From assembly GCA_963973915.1 (NCBI GenBank), contig CAXBBM010000008.1, forward strand, positions 1-64,000: a stretch of 64,000 bases of DNA, in the 5' to 3' direction. Of this stretch, positions 16,728 to 24,629 are shown piece by piece (within the stretch, counting starts at the first letter, position 1; each line of letters opens with the position of its first letter). Under the pieces are notes generated by a model that saw only the letters and a program-made list of their open reading frames with translations, made no database searches and was not told the DNA's origin. A program made the translations under genes and the position numbers. The stretch is from Polycyclovorans sp002706265. Lineage in GTDB: Bacteria; Pseudomonadota; Gammaproteobacteria; Nevskiales; Nevskiaceae.

Positions 16728-18869
16728 CTAGCCGCGGCGCCAGGCGTGATAGCGCGCCACCCAGGCCAGCAACTTCTCGGGCGTGTGCGCCTGCTTCCAT
16801 TGGCCGGCCACGTATTTGTTGGCCTCGGCCAGCGTGGGGTAGATGTGGACAGTGCCGAGTATCTTGTTCAGGCCAATGCCCTGCTTCATGGCCAGCACGT
16901 ATTCGGCAATCAGATCGCCGGCATGTTCCCCGACAATGGTGACGCCCAGAATCCTGTCCTTGCCGGGCACCGTCAGCACCTTGATGAAGCCGTGGGCCTC
17001 GCGGTCGGTGATGGCGCGGTCCAGTTCTTCGAGGCTGTAGCGCGCCACCTCGAACGGCACGCCCTGTTCTTTGGCTTCGGTCTCGCTGAGGCCCACGCGC
17101 GCCACTTCCGGCTCGGTGAAGGTGGCCCAGGGGATGACCGAATAATCGACCTTGAACGGCCCGCCACGCAACGTCAGCAGCGGCGCAAACAGGCCGTTCA
17201 CTGCCGCGTACCACGCCATGTGACTGGCGGTGTGGGTGAACTGGTACGGCCCGGCGACGTCGCCGCAGGCAAAGATATTCGGCAGATTGGTTTGCAGAAA
17301 ATCATTCACCTCGACCGTGCGGCCGGTGCGCACGCCGATGTCTTCAAGCCCGAAGCCGGTCAGTCGCGCGCTGCGGCCCACCGCGACCAGAATCTGATCG
17401 AATGCGATGGCGTCTTCCACGCCATCGTGTTCCACGATCAGGTGCTTCTCACCGTCGGTCTGTTCCACGCGCAGGGCCTTGGTGTTGACCCGCACGTCGA
17501 TGCCCTCGGCCGCAAAGCGCGCCTGCACGCAGGCCGACACCTCGGGATCTTCGCGGCTCAGCAGCCGGGGCAGCATCTCCACTTGGGTGACGGTGGCGCC
17601 CAGCCGCGCGAACGCCTGGGTCAGCTCCGAGCCAATGGGGCCGCCGCCCAGCACCACCAGGCGGCGGGGCCGTTCGGTGAGGTTCCACAGCGTGTCGGAG
17701 GTGAGATAACCGCAGGCCTCAAGGCCGTCGATGGGCGGCACGGCAGGGCGTGCGCCGGTGGCGATGACGATGCTGCGTGCCGTCAGGCGTTGTCCGTTGA
17801 CCTCGACCGTCCACGGGTCGAGCAATCGTGCCTCGCCTTTGATGCACTCCACCCCCAACCCGGTGTAGCGCGCCACAGAGTCGTGCGGCGCAATGCTGGC
17901 AACGACCGATTTGATGCCCGCCATGACCTGCGCAAAATTGACCTGCCCGCTGACGTTCTCGAACCCGAACTGGTCGCCACGCCGCAAGTGGCTGGCGTAC
18001 TTGGCCGAGCGGATCAGCGCCTTGGAGGGCACGCAGCCAGTGTTGAGGCAGTCGCCGCCCATCTCGTTTTTCTCGATCAGGGTGACCTTTGCCTTCACCG
18101 CCGCGGCAATGTAGGCGCTGACCAGCCCGGCCGAACCGCCGCCAATCACGATCAGGTTGCGGTCGTAGCGCTTCGGCTTTTTCCAGCCTGCGTAGACCTT
18201 GCGGGCCTTGAACAGGTCGACGATTTTCTTGGCGATCAGCGGGAACACGCCGAGCAGCACGAAGGCGCCGATCAGCCCCGGTGAAAGAATGCCGCCCAGC
18301 GACTTCAGCTGCGCTATCTGGGTGCCGGCGTTCACGTAGACGAAGGTGCCGGGCAGCATGCCCAGCTGGCTGACCCAGAAAAAGGTGGTCACCCGCATCT
18401 TGGTCAGGCCCAGCAGCAGGTTGATGAGAAAGAACGGGAACAGCGGCACCAGCCGTAGGGTGAACAGATAGAACGCCCCTTCTTTTTCGATGCCGGCATT
18501 GATGCGCTTCAGGCGCGCGCCATAGCGCGACTGAACGGCGCCGCGGGCGAGGTACCGGGCTACCAGAAACGCGCCGGTGGCACCGATCACGCTGGCGAAC
18601 GAGACGATGACCAGGCCCCACCAGAGGCCGAAGAGGGCGCCGCCTGCAAGGGTGAGAATCGCCGCGCCCGGCAGCGACAGGGCGGTGGCCAGCACGTAGA
18701 TCGCGAAAAAGCCCAGGGTGGCCAGCCAGGGGTTGGCATCGCGCAGTTCGATCAGCGCGCCGCGCTGTTCCTGCAGATAGGGCAGCGAGACGTACCGGCC
18801 CAGGTCGAATGCGAAGAACAGGGTGATCGCCGTTGCAATCAGTGCCAGCAGCACGAGTCGTTTTGTCAC
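16728..18869 (-). CDS. TVP38/TMEM64 membrane domain fused to a mercuric-reductase-like flavoprotein
   Basis: This is a two-domain fusion of about 713 residues. Residues 1-225 are a polytopic TVP38/TMEM64 (VTT, DedA-like) membrane domain, with LSLPGAAILTLAGGALFG and LVPLFPFFLINLLLGLT. Residues 237-713 are a class I pyridine nucleotide-disulfide oxidoreductase with FAD motif GGGSAG (243-248), redox pair GGDCLNTGCVPSK (Cys274 and Cys279) and C-terminal HIYPTLAE catalytic dyad. No N-terminal heavy-metal domain is present. The GTG at 18869 precedes the first membrane helix. An ATG at 18986 lies inside arsS and adds a proline-rich stretch. The substrate is unknown. Confidence 0.88.
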   Translation of the reverse strand: MTKRLVLLALIATAITLFFAFDLGRYVSLPYLQEQRGALIELRDANPWLATLGFFAIYVLATALSLPGAAILTLAGGALFGLWWGLVIVSFASVIGATGAFLVARYLARGAVQSRYGARLKRINAGIEKEGAFYLFTLRLVPLFPFFLINLLLGLTKMRVTTFFWVSQLGMLPGTFVYVNAGTQIAQLKSLGGILSPGLIGAFVLLGVFPLIAKKIVDLFKARKVYAGWKKPKRYDRNLIVIGGGSAGLVSAYIAAAVKAKVTLIEKNEMGGDCLNTGCVPSKALIRSAKYASHLRRGDQFGFENVSGQVNFAQVMAGIKSVVASIAPHDSVARYTGLGVECIKGEARLLDPWTVEVNGQRLTARSIVIATGARPAVPPIDGLEACGYLTSDTLWNLTERPRRLVVLGGGPIGSELTQAFARLGATVTQVEMLPRLLSREDPEVSACVQARFAAEGIDVRVNTKALRVEQTDGEKHLIVEHDGVEDAIAFDQILVAVGRSARLTGFGLEDIGVRTGRTVEVNDFLQTNLPNIFACGDVAGPYQFTHTASHMAWYAAVNGLFAPLLTLRGGPFKVDYSVIPWATFTEPEVARVGLSETEAKEQGVPFEVARYSLEELDRAITDREAHGFIKVLTVPGKDRILGVTIVGEHAGDLIAEYVLAMKQGIGLNKILGTVHIYPTLAEANKYVAGQWKQAHTPEKLLAWVARYHAWRRG

Positions 18870-18921
18870 GGTGACCTCAGATGTGGGTGCGGGTTCTGGC
18901 GATTCGCGGGCACGCGGCGGC

Positions 18922-20022
18922 TCAGGCGGTCGCCCCGCCGCACGAAGACCCGGCGCCGGCGGTGCAGGCAAAGCAGTGGGCGCCAAAGCGGATGGCGCGG
19001 CGTCTCAGGCGGGCCGCGTCAAAATTGGCCAGAGTGACCGGGCGGCCGTCGTCACCCAGAATCGGCAGGTCAATCTGCTGATTGAAATCGCAGTCGTACA
19101 GCGTGCCGTCACTGCCCACACTGACCAGGTCGCGGCACATCACCGAGCGCGCCGCCTCGGCGTTGAATGCGCCACTGAGCTTGTCCATGTAGGCCCGCAA
19201 CTGGTCGCGCTTCTGCAAATGCAGGGCGAAGCGGTTGATGGGCATGTTGGTGATGGCGAACAACTGATTGAAGACGATGCCGTAGCGGCTGCCCAGTTCA
19301 CGTTTGTAGTCGGCCTGCAGCGAGGTCTGGTCGGCGGGCAGGAACGGCCCCACCGGGTTGTAGACCAGGTTGAGGGTCAGGCCCGAGCCGGGCTGGCCGT
19401 AGCCCAGCGTGTTGAGTCTTTGCAGGCCGTCGATGCTCTTCTTGAACACGCCGCTGCCGCGCTGCCTGTCGGTGAACAGTTCCTGGTAATACGGCAGCGA
19501 ACAGATGACCTCGACGCCGTGCTCGGCAAAGAAGTCGGGCAGGTGGGCTTTGGACGCGCCGGTCTGCGGGTTGCCGTCGTAGGTCACGGTGAGGTTGTGG
19601 CGCACCATCACCTTGCGGCCCAGGCGCCGGGCGTCGATGACCAGGCGCTCGAACCCGGGATGCAACTCGGGCGCGCCGCCGGTGAGGTCCAGCGCGGTGA
19701 TTTCGGGCGTGGCCTCCAGCACGGTCAGCAGCCGGGTGATGTCATCTTCCGGCAGGGCCTCGGTGCGGGCGGGCGAGGCATCCACGTGACAGTGACGGCA
19801 GGCCTGGTTGCAGAGCTTGGTGAGGTTGACCTGCAGGGTGGCCAGGCTTCGTGCGTCCAGTTGCAGCTTGCTGTCGGCGAGCCGCGCGTTGAAGTCGTAC
19901 GGGTGCTTGAGCGCGTGCGCCGGGTTGGGCTCGATGACGACGGGGATGTCCAGTGGCATGGGCTTAGGCTTGGGCTTGAGTAGGGGCGTTGGCGTTGGCG
20001 TTGGCGCTGCGCTCAGCAGCAC
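18922..20022 (-). CDS. arsS: arsenosugar biosynthesis radical SAM protein ArsS
   Basis: ArsS-family radical SAM enzymes are proposed to add the 5'-deoxyadenosyl group of SAM to methylated arsenic, leading toward arsenosugars. The cluster motif CNQACRHC (Cys71, 75, 78) sits in the typical VNLTKLCNQACRHCHVDASP block. A C-terminal cysteine set (MCRDLVSVGSDG, CDFNQQ and CFACTAGAGSSCGG) marks the SPASM-like extension of this family. The frame opens with GTG at 20022, overlapping the arsM stop. Residues 7-21 are hexanucleotide repeats (TPTPTP and KPKPKP), so ATG 19959 is a plausible alternative start. Confidence 0.9.
   Translation of the reverse strand: MLLSAAPTPTPTPLLKPKPKPMPLDIPVVIEPNPAHALKHPYDFNARLADSKLQLDARSLATLQVNLTKLCNQACRHCHVDASPARTEALPEDDITRLLTVLEATPEITALDLTGGAPELHPGFERLVIDARRLGRKVMVRHNLTVTYDGNPQTGASKAHLPDFFAEHGVEVICSLPYYQELFTDRQRGSGVFKKSIDGLQRLNTLGYGQPGSGLTLNLVYNPVGPFLPADQTSLQADYKRELGSRYGIVFNQLFAITNMPINRFALHLQKRDQLRAYMDKLSGAFNAEAARSVMCRDLVSVGSDGTLYDCDFNQQIDLPILGDDGRPVTLANFDAARLRRRAIRFGAHCFACTAGAGSSCGGATA
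19961..20008. repeat. two hexanucleotide repeat tracts at the arsM-arsS junction
   Basis: Three copies of GGCTT[A/G] plus G (19961-19978) and three copies of GGCGTT followed by GGCGCT (19985-20008) lie side by side. If arsS starts at its GTG they encode KPKPKP and TPTPTP. If it starts at ATG 19959 they form a spacer between the two genes. Confidence 0.8.
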
Positions 20023-21056
20023 GCGGCGGCGGTGTCGGTGGGCCCGCCGGCGCCTGGCGACACGCAGTCGAACAGGCCGAAATGACGGGTCTTGTCGCCG
20101 ATCAACTGGATGTGCGGTGCGTAGCGCGTTTGGCTGAGCATGTCGGCGGTGTTGCCGCAGACGCGCAGCGGGCGGCCGGTTTCCAGCAGGTGGTGGTCAT
20201 CCAGCAGAAACCGGTGCGGCGCCTCGGGCAGGGTGCCCAAATAAGTGGCCACCTGGCCAAAGTCTTCGCAGCGGTCTTCCAGTGCCAGTTTGAACGCGCG
20301 CACCGTGACCGAGGTGAAGTTGACGAAGCCGATCTGCCGCTCGATGTCGGGGTTGTGAATGGCCAGCGGCGAGCGGCTGACGATGCGGCTGTCGCGGCAG
20401 CCCACGTCGGCCATCAAGCGGCGAAAATCTTCTTCATAGAGGGCGCCGCCCAGGCATTCGCCACGCAACAGCGGGTCGTTGCTCAGCGCTTCGGGAATGC
20501 GGCGGTCGGCAAACACGTCGGAAAAATACAGCTCGCCACCGGGCTTGAGCACCCGCATCAGCTCGCGGAACAGGGCGGGTTTGTCGGGCGACAGATTGAG
20601 CACGCAGTTTGAAATCACCACGTCGATCGAGGCGTCGGCAATGCCGGCACTGGCCAGGTCCTCGATGTAGCCGTGGCGAAAATCGACGTTGTCGTGGCCA
20701 TAGCGCTCGGCGTGCCAGGCCTGGTGGCGACGGCCGACGGCCAGTTGCGCCTCGGTCATGTCGAGCCCGATGACCCGGCCGGTCGGACCCACCAGGCGTG
20801 ACAGCAGGTACACATCGCGCCCGGTGCCGCAGCCCAGATCAAGCACCGTCGCCCCCTCGATGGCGGGCGGTATCGGCGAGCCGCAACCGTAGAAGCGGTC
20901 CTTGATCTCGGGGTGAATGTCCTTGAGCAAGGGGATCAGGTGGGCGGGCATGGCGTCGGCCAGGCAGCAGGCCGAGGTCTGCAGGTCGCTGGAAGATTGC
21001 AGCACTTCGCCGTAGTAGTGCTTGACGGCGGCGAGCGTGTCGGGGTTGCCGGTCAT
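20013..21056 (-). CDS. arsM: arsenite methyltransferase ArsM
   Basis: ArsM methylates As(III) with SAM. In the 347-residue product, motif I is VLDLGCGTGRD (71-81). The arsenic-binding cysteine pattern is visible: Cys30-Cys31 near the N-terminus, Cys151 (SNCVLNLSPDK) and Cys201 (GECLGGALYEE). A terminal AAACC tail adds another vicinal pair, seen in many ArsM proteins. The family domain after the Rossmann fold (residues 215-320) is complete. It heads a five-gene minus-strand operon with arsS. It is divergent from an MFS transporter, with 129 bp between the starts. No ArsR gene is in the window. Confidence 0.93.
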   Translation of the reverse strand: MTGNPDTLAAVKHYYGEVLQSSSDLQTSACCLADAMPAHLIPLLKDIHPEIKDRFYGCGSPIPPAIEGATVLDLGCGTGRDVYLLSRLVGPTGRVIGLDMTEAQLAVGRRHQAWHAERYGHDNVDFRHGYIEDLASAGIADASIDVVISNCVLNLSPDKPALFRELMRVLKPGGELYFSDVFADRRIPEALSNDPLLRGECLGGALYEEDFRRLMADVGCRDSRIVSRSPLAIHNPDIERQIGFVNFTSVTVRAFKLALEDRCEDFGQVATYLGTLPEAPHRFLLDDHHLLETGRPLRVCGNTADMLSQTRYAPHIQLIGDKTRHFGLFDCVSPGAGGPTDTAAACC

Positions 21057-21185
21057 GAGGGGTGATGGGGCTCTTGAAGTGGGGTGAATCAGGTTACGCG
21101 CCCGTCGTGCAGGCGGTGCGGTTCATCGTCCTTACTTCATGTCACCGCGTCTTGGATGCGTCGCCTTGCGTTGTTACCCTTGGGC

Positions 21186-22475
21186 ATGTCGCCTACCTCA
21201 CCGCGTTCTGCGTCACACATGGCCCCCTTGCTCGGCAGCGTCGCCCTGCTGCTGCTGGGGGTGGGCCTGCTGAACACCTTCCTGGCCGTACAGGCGGCCG
21301 CCATGGGCTGGGCACCGCTGGTGATCGGCGGGGTCATGTCGGCTTATTTCATCGGCTACGGCTGCGGCACCTTCGCCACCTCTTTTCTGATTCGCCGCAC
21401 CGGGCACATTCGCGCCTTCGCAGTGTTTGCCGCGCTGGCGTCGTGCACGGTGATTGGCCACGCCCTGACCGATGCGGCCTGGGCCTGGGCGCTGCTGCGG
21501 GTGCTCACCGGCGCCAGTCTGGTCGGGCTTTATGCGGTGACCGAAAGCTGGCTGGCCGCCGAGGCGACCGGCAGTGAGCGCGGACGCTTCTTCGCCGCCT
21601 ACATGGTGGTCAACCTGCTGGCGCTGGCCGCCGGTCAGTTCCTGATGGTGCTGGCCCCCAGCGATGCCTTTGTGCTGTTCGGGGTGATCACGTTGCTGAT
21701 CAACCTGTCGCTGATTCCGGTGGCCATGACCCGCCTCAACCAGCCGGCGCCACCGCTGTCGACGCGGCTGCGACTGGGCGTGATGTCGCGCGCCGCGCCC
21801 TCGGCGGCCATCACGGCCGCCGTGTCGGGCCTGGCCATGGGTGCGCTGTGGGGGCTGTTGCCCGCTCAGGCGCAACTCAGCGGCGCCAGCGCCCTGGGCA
21901 TTGCCATTTTGATGAGTACGGCCATTCTGGGCGGTGCGGCGGGGCAGTGGCCCATCGGCCGGTATTCCGATGGCCGGGATCGGCGCCGGGTGATGCGGCT
22001 GCTCGCAATTGTTGCCCTGGGCGTCTCGCTGGCCCTGGCGACCCTGAGCCAGTGGCTGCCCTGGAGCCTGTCGCCGCTGGTGTTCTGCTACGGCGTGCTG
22101 GCGTTTTCGGCCTATCCGCTTGCCATTGCCCATCTGGCAGACCGGCTGCCCGCCGAAGACCTGCTTGAAGGCGCCAGCGTCATGTTGCTGCTGCATGGCG
22201 TGGGCGCCGCGCTGGGGCCAACCCTGGCCGGGCTGCTGATGAACCTGCTGGGCCCGAGCGCCCTGTTCATCTACTTTGCCCTGTGCTGGGCGCTGCTGGC
22301 GGTGCTGCTGCATGCGCGATTGAGGGTGGAGTCACGCCAGGCGCCGGTCGGCGAAGCGGCGACCTTCATGCCCATGCTGCGGACCTCGGCGGTGGCGCTG
22401 GAAGCCATGTGGGAAGACGCCGCTGCCGCTCAGGCCGAGCCCACTGTGGCGCCGGAACCGCCCCCACCGACCTGA
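21186..22475 (+). CDS. MFS transporter (YcaD-like)
   Basis: This is a 12-helix major facilitator of 429 residues. The loop between helices 2 and 3 (RRTGHIRAFAVFAAL) and the helix 8-9 loop (GRYSDGRDRRRVMRL) are the MFS signature motifs. ESWLAAEATGSERGRFFAAY resembles the YcaD/uncharacterised sugar-efflux subgroup. The substrate is unknown. It lies head-to-head with arsM, so a role in exporting an organoarsenical is possible but unproven. ATG 21186 was chosen; ATG 21219 is an alternative start 11 codons later. The C-terminus is a soluble Ala/Pro-rich tail. Confidence 0.85.
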   Translation: MSPTSPRSASHMAPLLGSVALLLLGVGLLNTFLAVQAAAMGWAPLVIGGVMSAYFIGYGCGTFATSFLIRRTGHIRAFAVFAALASCTVIGHALTDAAWAWALLRVLTGASLVGLYAVTESWLAAEATGSERGRFFAAYMVVNLLALAAGQFLMVLAPSDAFVLFGVITLLINLSLIPVAMTRLNQPAPPLSTRLRLGVMSRAAPSAAITAAVSGLAMGALWGLLPAQAQLSGASALGIAILMSTAILGGAAGQWPIGRYSDGRDRRRVMRLLAIVALGVSLALATLSQWLPWSLSPLVFCYGVLAFSAYPLAIAHLADRLPAEDLLEGASVMLLLHGVGAALGPTLAGLLMNLLGPSALFIYFALCWALLAVLLHARLRVESRQAPVGEAATFMPMLRTSAVALEAMWEDAAAAQAEPTVAPEPPPPT

Positions 22476-22762
22476 GCAAGGCGCCCTCGGGGGCGCGTCG
22501 GTTGGCGCGGCGTTTCAGGTCTTGGGCCCGGCATCTTTCGGGCCCCGATGGGCCCCTCCGTGACAGGCGGCAGCCTTGGTTTTAGGCGGGAATGCCGGTA
22601 GGGTGCCACCGGCTGACAAAGCTACCACCCACCCGTTGGAGCGTCCGACCGCCGGTCGGAGCCCCTCCAGACGGCGAAGCGTGTTTGCTCTGTGGTGTAC
22701 CACCCCGTATTGCCACGGCCCGCTGCGTTTCGTTGTCATCCACGTTCATACAGGGAGACAAC
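22476..22762 (+). promoter_or_regulatory. structured 287-bp leader of the betaine synthesis operon
   Basis: There is no gene here. Several hairpins are visible: GCGCCC-TCGG-GGGCGC (22481-22496), GGGCCCG with its complement (22524-22545), CCGGT...ACCGG near 22608-22625, and TCCGACC-GCC-GGTCGGA near 22644-22660. The segment ends with a strong ribosome-binding site (AGGGAGA) 5-8 bp before the gsmt ATG. The first two hairpins may end the MFS transcript. The rest could be a promoter region or a structured 5' UTR. I could not match it to a known riboswitch class (SAM, SAH, glycine or cobalamin). Confidence 0.45.
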
Positions 22763-23605
22763 ATGACTGTCCAAGGCCCGCAGAGGTTTGGATCCAACCC
22801 GATCGCCATGCGCGATTCGCAACATTATCAAGAGGAATACGTCACTTCTTTCGTCGAGAAGTGGGACGAGCTGATCGACTGGGAAAGTCGCGCCGAGTCC
22901 GAAGGGCGTTTCTTCATCGATCTGCTGAAACAGTACGGCAAGCGCACCGTGCTCGATGTGGCCACCGGCACCGGCTTTCATTCGGTGCGTCTGGCGCGCG
23001 AAGGCTTTGAAGTGATCAGCGCCGACGGCAGCCCCGAAATGCTGTCGATGGCGTTCAGCAACGGCCGCCGCTACGGGCTGATTCTGCGCACCGCGCAGGC
23101 CGACTGGCGCTGGCTCAACCGTGACATCAACGGCAAATACGATGCCGTGATCTGCCTCGGCAATTCGTTCACCCACCTGTTTTCCGAGCGTGACCGCCGC
23201 AAGGCGCTCGCCGAGTTCTACGCCGCGCTGCGCCACGACGGCATTCTGATACTCGACCAGCGCAACTACGACCAGATTCTCGACGAAGGCTTCTCCTCGA
23301 AGCACAAGTATTACTACTGCGGCGACCGTGTCAGTGCCGAGCCCGAGCACATGGATGAGGGACTGGCCCGGTTCCGTTACAGCTTCCCGGATGGCTCGCA
23401 ATATCACCTCAACATGTTTCCGCTGCGCAAGGACTACACCCGGCGGCTGATGACCGAGGTGGGCTTCCAGCGGATCGAGACCTACGGCGATTTTCAGGAA
23501 ACGCATCCCGAATCGCAGCCCGATTTCTACATCCACGTCGCGCACAAGCACTACGAGACGGATGAAGAAGCCACCGCTGCCGATCTTGCGAAGGGCCACG
23601 TATGA
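22763..23605 (+). CDS. gsmt: glycine/sarcosine N-methyltransferase (betaine synthesis)
   Basis: This enzyme methylates glycine to sarcosine and dimethylglycine with SAM, the first half of de novo glycine betaine synthesis. The 280-residue product shows motif I VLDVATGTGFHSVRLA, then ISADGSPEMLSMAF, VICLGNSFTHLF and LILDQRNYDQIL. This is the arrangement of the halophile GSMT family and of glycine N-methyltransferases. It starts at ATG 22763, with AGGGAGA upstream. The stop overlaps the next ATG (ATGA). Pairing with the sarcosine/dimethylglycine enzyme makes the assignment firm. Expression is probably osmotically regulated, but no site was recognised. Confidence 0.92.
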   Translation: MTVQGPQRFGSNPIAMRDSQHYQEEYVTSFVEKWDELIDWESRAESEGRFFIDLLKQYGKRTVLDVATGTGFHSVRLAREGFEVISADGSPEMLSMAFSNGRRYGLILRTAQADWRWLNRDINGKYDAVICLGNSFTHLFSERDRRKALAEFYAALRHDGILILDQRNYDQILDEGFSSKHKYYYCGDRVSAEPEHMDEGLARFRYSFPDGSQYHLNMFPLRKDYTRRLMTEVGFQRIETYGDFQETHPESQPDFYIHVAHKHYETDEEATAADLAKGHV

Positions 23606-24438
23606 GCACGACCGATCAGGCTGCGGTCGACATCGCCCGCGACTACTACAACAGCGATGACGCCGATCATTTTTACTTTCACGTCTGGGGCGGCGAAGAC
23701 ATTCACGTGGGGCTTTACGCGCACGACGACGAAGCCATCGCGCCGGCCAGCCACCGCACCGTCACCCGCATGGTGCAGCGCCTGACCCAACTGAACGCCG
23801 ATGCCCGTGTGCTGGACATCGGCGCGGGCTACGGCGGGTCGATGCGGCATCTTGCCAAGACGGTGGGCTGCCACTGCGTCGCGCTGAATCTCAGTGAGGT
23901 GGAGAACCAGCGCAACCGGGCGATGAATGTCGAACAGGGGCTCGATCACCTGATCGACGTGGTCGATGCCAGCTTTGAATCGCTGGCCTATCCCGACAAC
24001 CATTTCGATGTCGTGTGGTCTCAGGACGCCATTCTGCACAGCGGCAAGCGCGCGCAGGTGCTGGCGGAGGTTGCCCGGGTGCTCAAACCGGGCGGCGAGT
24101 TCGTGATGACCGACCCGATGGCGGCCGACGACTGCCCCGACGGCGTGCTCGACCCCATCCTCGCGCGCATTCATCTGCAAAGCCTGGGCACGCCCGGCTT
24201 CTACCTGCGCACCGCCGCGTCGCTGGGGCTGACCGACCAGGGCTTTGAAGACCACAGCCCTCAGCTCACCCGCCATTACGGCCGGGTGCGCGAGGAGCTG
24301 ATCCGCCTCACGCCGGAGCTGCAAGGCCGGGTCAGTGACGATTACATCAGCCGCATGAAAGCCGGGCTGGCGCACTGGGTGAACGGCGGTCGGCAGGGGC
24401 ATCTCGCTTGGGGCATTTTTCTGTTCCGCAAGCAGTGA
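23602..24438 (+). CDS. sdmt: sarcosine/dimethylglycine N-methyltransferase (betaine synthesis)
   Basis: This enzyme completes betaine synthesis by methylating sarcosine and dimethylglycine. The 278-residue product has the SDMT hallmarks YYNSDDADHFYFHVWGGED (residues 14-32) and GLYAHDD near 34. Motif I is VLDIGAGYGGSMRHLA, and FDVVWSQDAILHS and LKPGGEFVMTDPM follow. It overlaps gsmt by 4 bp and is clearly co-translated with it. The SAM-recycling genes metK and ahcY, found beside this pair in some halophiles, are not in the window. Confidence 0.93.
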   Translation: MSTTDQAAVDIARDYYNSDDADHFYFHVWGGEDIHVGLYAHDDEAIAPASHRTVTRMVQRLTQLNADARVLDIGAGYGGSMRHLAKTVGCHCVALNLSEVENQRNRAMNVEQGLDHLIDVVDASFESLAYPDNHFDVVWSQDAILHSGKRAQVLAEVARVLKPGGEFVMTDPMAADDCPDGVLDPILARIHLQSLGTPGFYLRTAASLGLTDQGFEDHSPQLTRHYGRVREELIRLTPELQGRVSDDYISRMKAGLAHWVNGGRQGHLAWGIFLFRKQ

Positions 24439-24529
24439 GGGTGATCGCGGCCGGCTGATCGGCTGATCCGCCCGGCGCCGGCCGCGCCTTGTGCGCGCCC
24501 GGGTGGGCCTGGCCGGGGCCTGCAACGGC

Positions 24530-24556
24530 CCCCGCCGGGCCCGCCGGGCCCGCTGG
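24530..24556. repeat. short GC-rich repeat (GCCCGCCGG units)
   Basis: About three imperfect 9-bp copies lie in the 191-bp gap between the betaine genes and murJ. The gap is extremely GC-rich and holds no gene. It also contains a direct CGGCTGAT pair near 24450. Confidence 0.6.
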
Positions 24557-24613
24557 GTGTTGCGCCCCAGCTTGTGGCGCAGGCGCGGGCTCTGTCGCGC
24601 GCGCCCGGACCGC

Positions 24614-24619
24614 TACAAT
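24614..24619 (+). promoter_or_regulatory. possible -10 element for murJ
   Basis: TACAAT lies 11 bp before the murJ ATG, with a weak -35 match (CTGTCG, 24592-24597) 16 bp upstream. If real, the murJ mRNA would have a very short leader. The setting resembles other TACAAT/TATAAT boxes in this window. Confidence 0.4.
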
Positions 24620-24629
24620 CGCGCGCTGG

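Noticed and set aside
16746..18284. 512-codon plus-strand frame opposite the TVP38-reductase gene
   Set aside because: The opposite strand encodes FAD, redox-active and C-terminal motifs in order; this frame is a shadow.
22595..22680. Possible cobalamin, glycine or SAM riboswitch in the gsmt leader
   Set aside because: The GGGAATGCCGGT stretch recalls part of a cobalamin aptamer, but the other conserved boxes are missing. No SAM, SAH or glycine aptamer consensus could be placed. It was kept only as an unclassified structured leader.
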